DNA of 7,524 nucleotides from Muribaculaceae bacterium. Lineage in GTDB: Bacteria; Bacteroidota; Bacteroidia; Bacteroidales; Muribaculaceae. The DNA is taken from the NCBI GenBank assembly GCA_029060585.1, contig JAIDTS010000319.1, positions 1-7,524 of the forward strand. The letters run 5' to 3'. The translations under genes and the position numbers were made by a program. How positions within the stretch are numbered: the stretch's first letter is position 1; the number at the start of each line of letters is the position of its first letter. The notes beneath the pieces are model-generated. The model made no database searches, was not told the origin of the DNA, and saw nothing but the letters and a program-made list of their open reading frames with translations. Shown piece by piece: positions 4,900 through 7,524 of the stretch.

Positions 4900-7524
4900 T
4901 CAGCGCACTACGTTGGCGAGAATCTTCATGCCGTCGATATCGAGTTCCTTGGCAGGAGCGGGAACGTCCGCTGCGAGCTCAATGGAGTCGGCAAGCACCT
5001 GCGAGGCGATGTAGTCCTTGTACTCCCCGAGGCAGGCACTCACTTCCGGAGTATCGGAAAGCACGACCTTCACTCTGTCTGTGATAGCGAAATCAGACTC
5101 CTTGCGGATATTCTGGATGCGGTTGATGAGTTCGCGCGCAAGTCCCTCGTTGCGAAGGGCGTCAGTGACCGTAACGTCAAGCGCGACAGTGACGTTGCCA
5201 TCATTTGCCACAAGCCATCCGGGCACGTCTTCCGGGATAATCTCAACATCGTCGAGCGTCACGACAGGAACTCCCTCCACATCAGCAAACGCAATGGAGC
5301 CTGCCCGCTCAAGTTCAGCGATCTGCTCGGCCGTCATTTCCGTTATAGCCTTTCCGAGAGCTTTCATCACCTTACCATAGCGTGGGCCGAGTTTCTTGAA
5401 ATCGGCCTTCACCTTCTTCACGAGGCCGGACTCCTCGTTGTCGACGATCTTCACTTCCTTCACGTTGACCTCTGCGGCAACGAGCGGGGCGATCGCCTCG
5501 AAATCAGCTTTCTGCGCAGCATCGATCGCCGGCATCAGGAGCTGGCTCAGAGGCTGGCGCACTTTTATGTTGACTTTACGGCGAAGAGCGAGCACAAGAG
5601 AAGTTGCAATCTGCGCGAGTGCCATACGGCGTTCGAGAGCGGAATCCACAAGAGCTGGATCGCTGACAGGGAAGTCTGCGAGATGGACAGAAGCATATCC
5701 CTCTCCATCCGAAGCAGCTCCGGTAAGGTCGCCATAGAGGCGGTCTGCATAGAAGGGAGCGAACGGAGCCATCAGCAGAGCCACAGTCTTAAGACATGTG
5801 TATAGAGTCTGATAAGCCGCAAGTTTGTCGGCATCCATTTCACCTGCCCAGAAACGCTTGCGGTTGAGACGCACATACCAGTTGGAGAGGTTGTCGTTGA
5901 CGAATGTCTCGATTGCGCGTGCGGCCTTTGTGGGTTCGTAATCGTCAAGATCTTTCTCCACCTCAGCTACGAGCGTATTGAGAAGGGAAAGAACCCAACG
6001 GTCGATCTCAGGACGCTCGGCTACGGGCACCTGAGGCTCGTCGCCTGTGAAACCGTCTACGTTGGCGTATTGTGCGAAGAACTTATATGTATTGTAGAGC
6101 GTTGAGAAAAGCTTACGGCTAACTTCGGCCACACCGTCCTCGTCATACTTGAGGTTGTCCCAGGGAGAGGAGTTGGATATCATGTACCAACGGACAGGAT
6201 CACTTCCAAATTTCTCGATGTTGCCGAAGGGATCGATGGCATTGCCCAGACGTTTGCTCATCTTATTTCCGTTCTTGTCGAGCACAAGACCATTGGAGAT
6301 GACTGCCTTGTAGCTTACGGAATCAAACACCATGCCTGCGATAGCATGGAGCGTGAAGAACCAACCGCGTGTCTGGTCGACACCCTCGGCGATGAAGTCG
6401 GCCGGGTAGATCTCATGGCTGTCGAGAGCCTCCTTGTTCTCGAAGGGATAATGACACTGTGCGTAGGGCATCGCGCCGGAATCAAACCACACGTCGATGA
6501 GGTCGAGTTCACGCTTCATCGGTTTTCCGCTTGCGGAGACGAGGGTTATATCGTCGACATAGGGACGGTGAGGATCAATCTTGTCGTAGTTTTCCTTCGA
6601 GTAGTCGCCGGGTTTGAAACCCTTGTTAGCAAAGGGATTCTCCTTCATCACGCCGGCCTTTACGGCCTTCTCTATCTCGTCGTAGAGTTCCTGATAGCTT
6701 CCGATGCAGATTTCCTCCTTGCCGTCTTCGGTGCGCCAGATAGGAAGCGGAGTTCCCCAGTAGCGTGAGCGGCTGAGGTTCCAGTCCTGAACGTTCTCGA
6801 GCCATTTTCCGAAGCGTCCTGAACCGGTAGATTCGGGTTTCCACTTTATGGTCTTATTCAGCTCGATGAGACGTTCGCGGGCCTCCGGAGTACGGATAAA
6901 CCAGCTGTCGAGCGGATAGTAGAGAACGGGCTTGTCCGTACGCCAGCAGTGAGGATAGTTATGGACGTGCTTAGCGATGCTGAATGCCTGCCCTGCAATC
7001 TTCATCTCCATGCAAAGGACTACATTGAGGTCTTCAGCCTTTGAAGCTGCAGCCTCATCGTATTTCCCGCCTTCGTTGAACTTCGGATCGTAGGCGTTCT
7101 TCACATAGTCGCCTGCATGCTTGCTGTATAGCTCAACATCGACACACTTCTCGATGAATTCAGGAGCGAGTTCGTCGAGAGTATAGTATTTTCCTGTAAG
7201 GTCGACCATCGGACGGGTCTCCCCTCTCTTGTTGACCATGAAAAGGGCCGGGATTCCGGCAGCCTTGGCTACCTTGGCATCGTCGGCACCGAATGTCGGC
7301 GCGATATGAACGATACCGGTACCGTCTTCCGTAGTCACATAATCACCAGGAATTACACGGAAGGCCTCGTCGGCAATCTCCACGAAGCGGTCGGTGCCTA
7401 CCTCATAGCATTTCTCGGGATGGGCAGCCGCATATTCTTTCACGAAATCGGGTGCGAACTCATTGACTTTCTCTGTAGGTTTCACCCACGGCATAAGCTG
7501 GGCGTAACGCATACCAACGAGGTC
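4900..7524 (-). CDS. ileS: Isoleucine-tRNA ligase (IleRS), 5' end outside window
   Basis: The last 874 codons of a class I synthetase that charges tRNA-Ile with isoleucine and edits misactivated valine. Bacteroidota IleRS is about 1,100-1,150 residues, so the HIGH region lies beyond base 7524. In fragment numbering, residues 1 to about 130 belong to the CP1 editing domain, with GTGIVHIAPTFGADD (68-82) supplying the editing Asp. The catalytic core resumes with HNYPHCWR (188-195), NLSRSRYWGTPLPIW (249-263), DVWFDSG (344-350), EGVDQTRGWFF (380-390) and the ATP-binding loop KMSKRLGN (421-428). The anticodon-binding helical domain spans about 505-660 (NDNLSNWYVRLNRKRFW, MAPFAPFYADRLY). The C-terminus (about 690-870) fits DUF5915. 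KMSKR and the absence of a Cys-rich C-terminal zinc module place it with the eukaryote-like IleRS type. The reading frame is unbroken across the whole stretch. It is first in a likely ileS-lspA-lipoprotein operon within this window. Confidence 0.98.
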   Translation of the reverse strand, partial: DLVGMRYAQLMPWVKPTEKVNEFAPDFVKEYAAAHPEKCYEVGTDRFVEIADEAFRVIPGDYVTTEDGTGIVHIAPTFGADDAKVAKAAGIPALFMVNKRGETRPMVDLTGKYYTLDELAPEFIEKCVDVELYSKHAGDYVKNAYDPKFNEGGKYDEAAASKAEDLNVVLCMEMKIAGQAFSIAKHVHNYPHCWRTDKPVLYYPLDSWFIRTPEARERLIELNKTIKWKPESTGSGRFGKWLENVQDWNLSRSRYWGTPLPIWRTEDGKEEICIGSYQELYDEIEKAVKAGVMKENPFANKGFKPGDYSKENYDKIDPHRPYVDDITLVSASGKPMKRELDLIDVWFDSGAMPYAQCHYPFENKEALDSHEIYPADFIAEGVDQTRGWFFTLHAIAGMVFDSVSYKAVISNGLVLDKNGNKMSKRLGNAIDPFGNIEKFGSDPVRWYMISNSSPWDNLKYDEDGVAEVSRKLFSTLYNTYKFFAQYANVDGFTGDEPQVPVAERPEIDRWVLSLLNTLVAEVEKDLDDYEPTKAARAIETFVNDNLSNWYVRLNRKRFWAGEMDADKLAAYQTLYTCLKTVALLMAPFAPFYADRLYGDLTGAASDGEGYASVHLADFPVSDPALVDSALERRMALAQIATSLVLALRRKVNIKVRQPLSQLLMPAIDAAQKADFEAIAPLVAAEVNVKEVKIVDNEESGLVKKVKADFKKLGPRYGKVMKALGKAITEMTAEQIAELERAGSIAFADVEGVPVVTLDDVEIIPEDVPGWLVANDGNVTVALDVTVTDALRNEGLARELINRIQNIRKESDFAITDRVKVVLSDTPEVSACLGEYKDYIASQVLADSIELAADVPAPAKELDIDGMKILANVVR

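Noticed and set aside
4882..5805. A 307-codon open frame on the + strand opposite ileS
   Set aside because: It shares codon boundaries with ileS on the other strand, so it stays open simply because ileS avoids TTA, CTA and TCA codons there. The product is His/Arg/Ser-rich and resembles no family I know, while ileS is a strongly conserved gene.
6346..6768. A 140-codon open frame on the + strand opposite ileS
   Set aside because: It has the same codon alignment with ileS as the 4882-5805 frame and the same explanation; no recognisable domain or start signal.

Overview
The window reads as an ordinary stretch of chromosome from a Bacteroidales bacterium, probably of the Muribaculaceae/Bacteroides type. 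Three things point there: an LspA with Bacteroidota-style insertions, followed by a DUF4296-type lipoprotein; a eukaryote-like IleRS with KMSKR and a DUF5915-type C-terminus; and AroE, ComEC and SprT-like sequences that resemble Bacteroides homologues. The family-level assignment is inference from remembered homologues, not from a search.

The layout is two convergent gene clusters with almost no non-coding DNA. On the + strand (1-3446) lie the 3' end of an M13 zinc metallopeptidase gene, aroE (shikimate dehydrogenase), a compact comEC/rec2-like gene and a SprT-like zinc metalloprotease gene. They are joined by a 7-nt overlap, a 4-nt gap and a 4-nt overlap, so co-transcription and translational coupling are likely. 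On the - strand (read from 7524 down to 3305) lie ileS (5' end outside the window), lspA and a DUF4296-type lipoprotein gene, separated by only 5 and 18 nt. The two clusters meet tail to tail and overlap by 142 nt (3305-3446), where both strands encode protein C-termini.

The + cluster is functionally mixed: peptide hydrolysis, aromatic amino acid synthesis, a DNA-uptake-type membrane channel and a DNA-repair-type protease. The - cluster makes more sense as a unit. IleRS is a core translation enzyme, LspA cleaves lipoprotein signal peptides, and the next gene encodes a lipoprotein that LspA would process.

I found no tRNA, rRNA, CRISPR array, insertion sequence, transposase, phage gene, attachment site, origin or convincing intrinsic terminator. 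The longest stretch without a gene is 18 nt. I see no previously undescribed multi-gene system here. The most interesting points are the long convergent overlap, the short ComEC, and the direct ileS-lspA junction.
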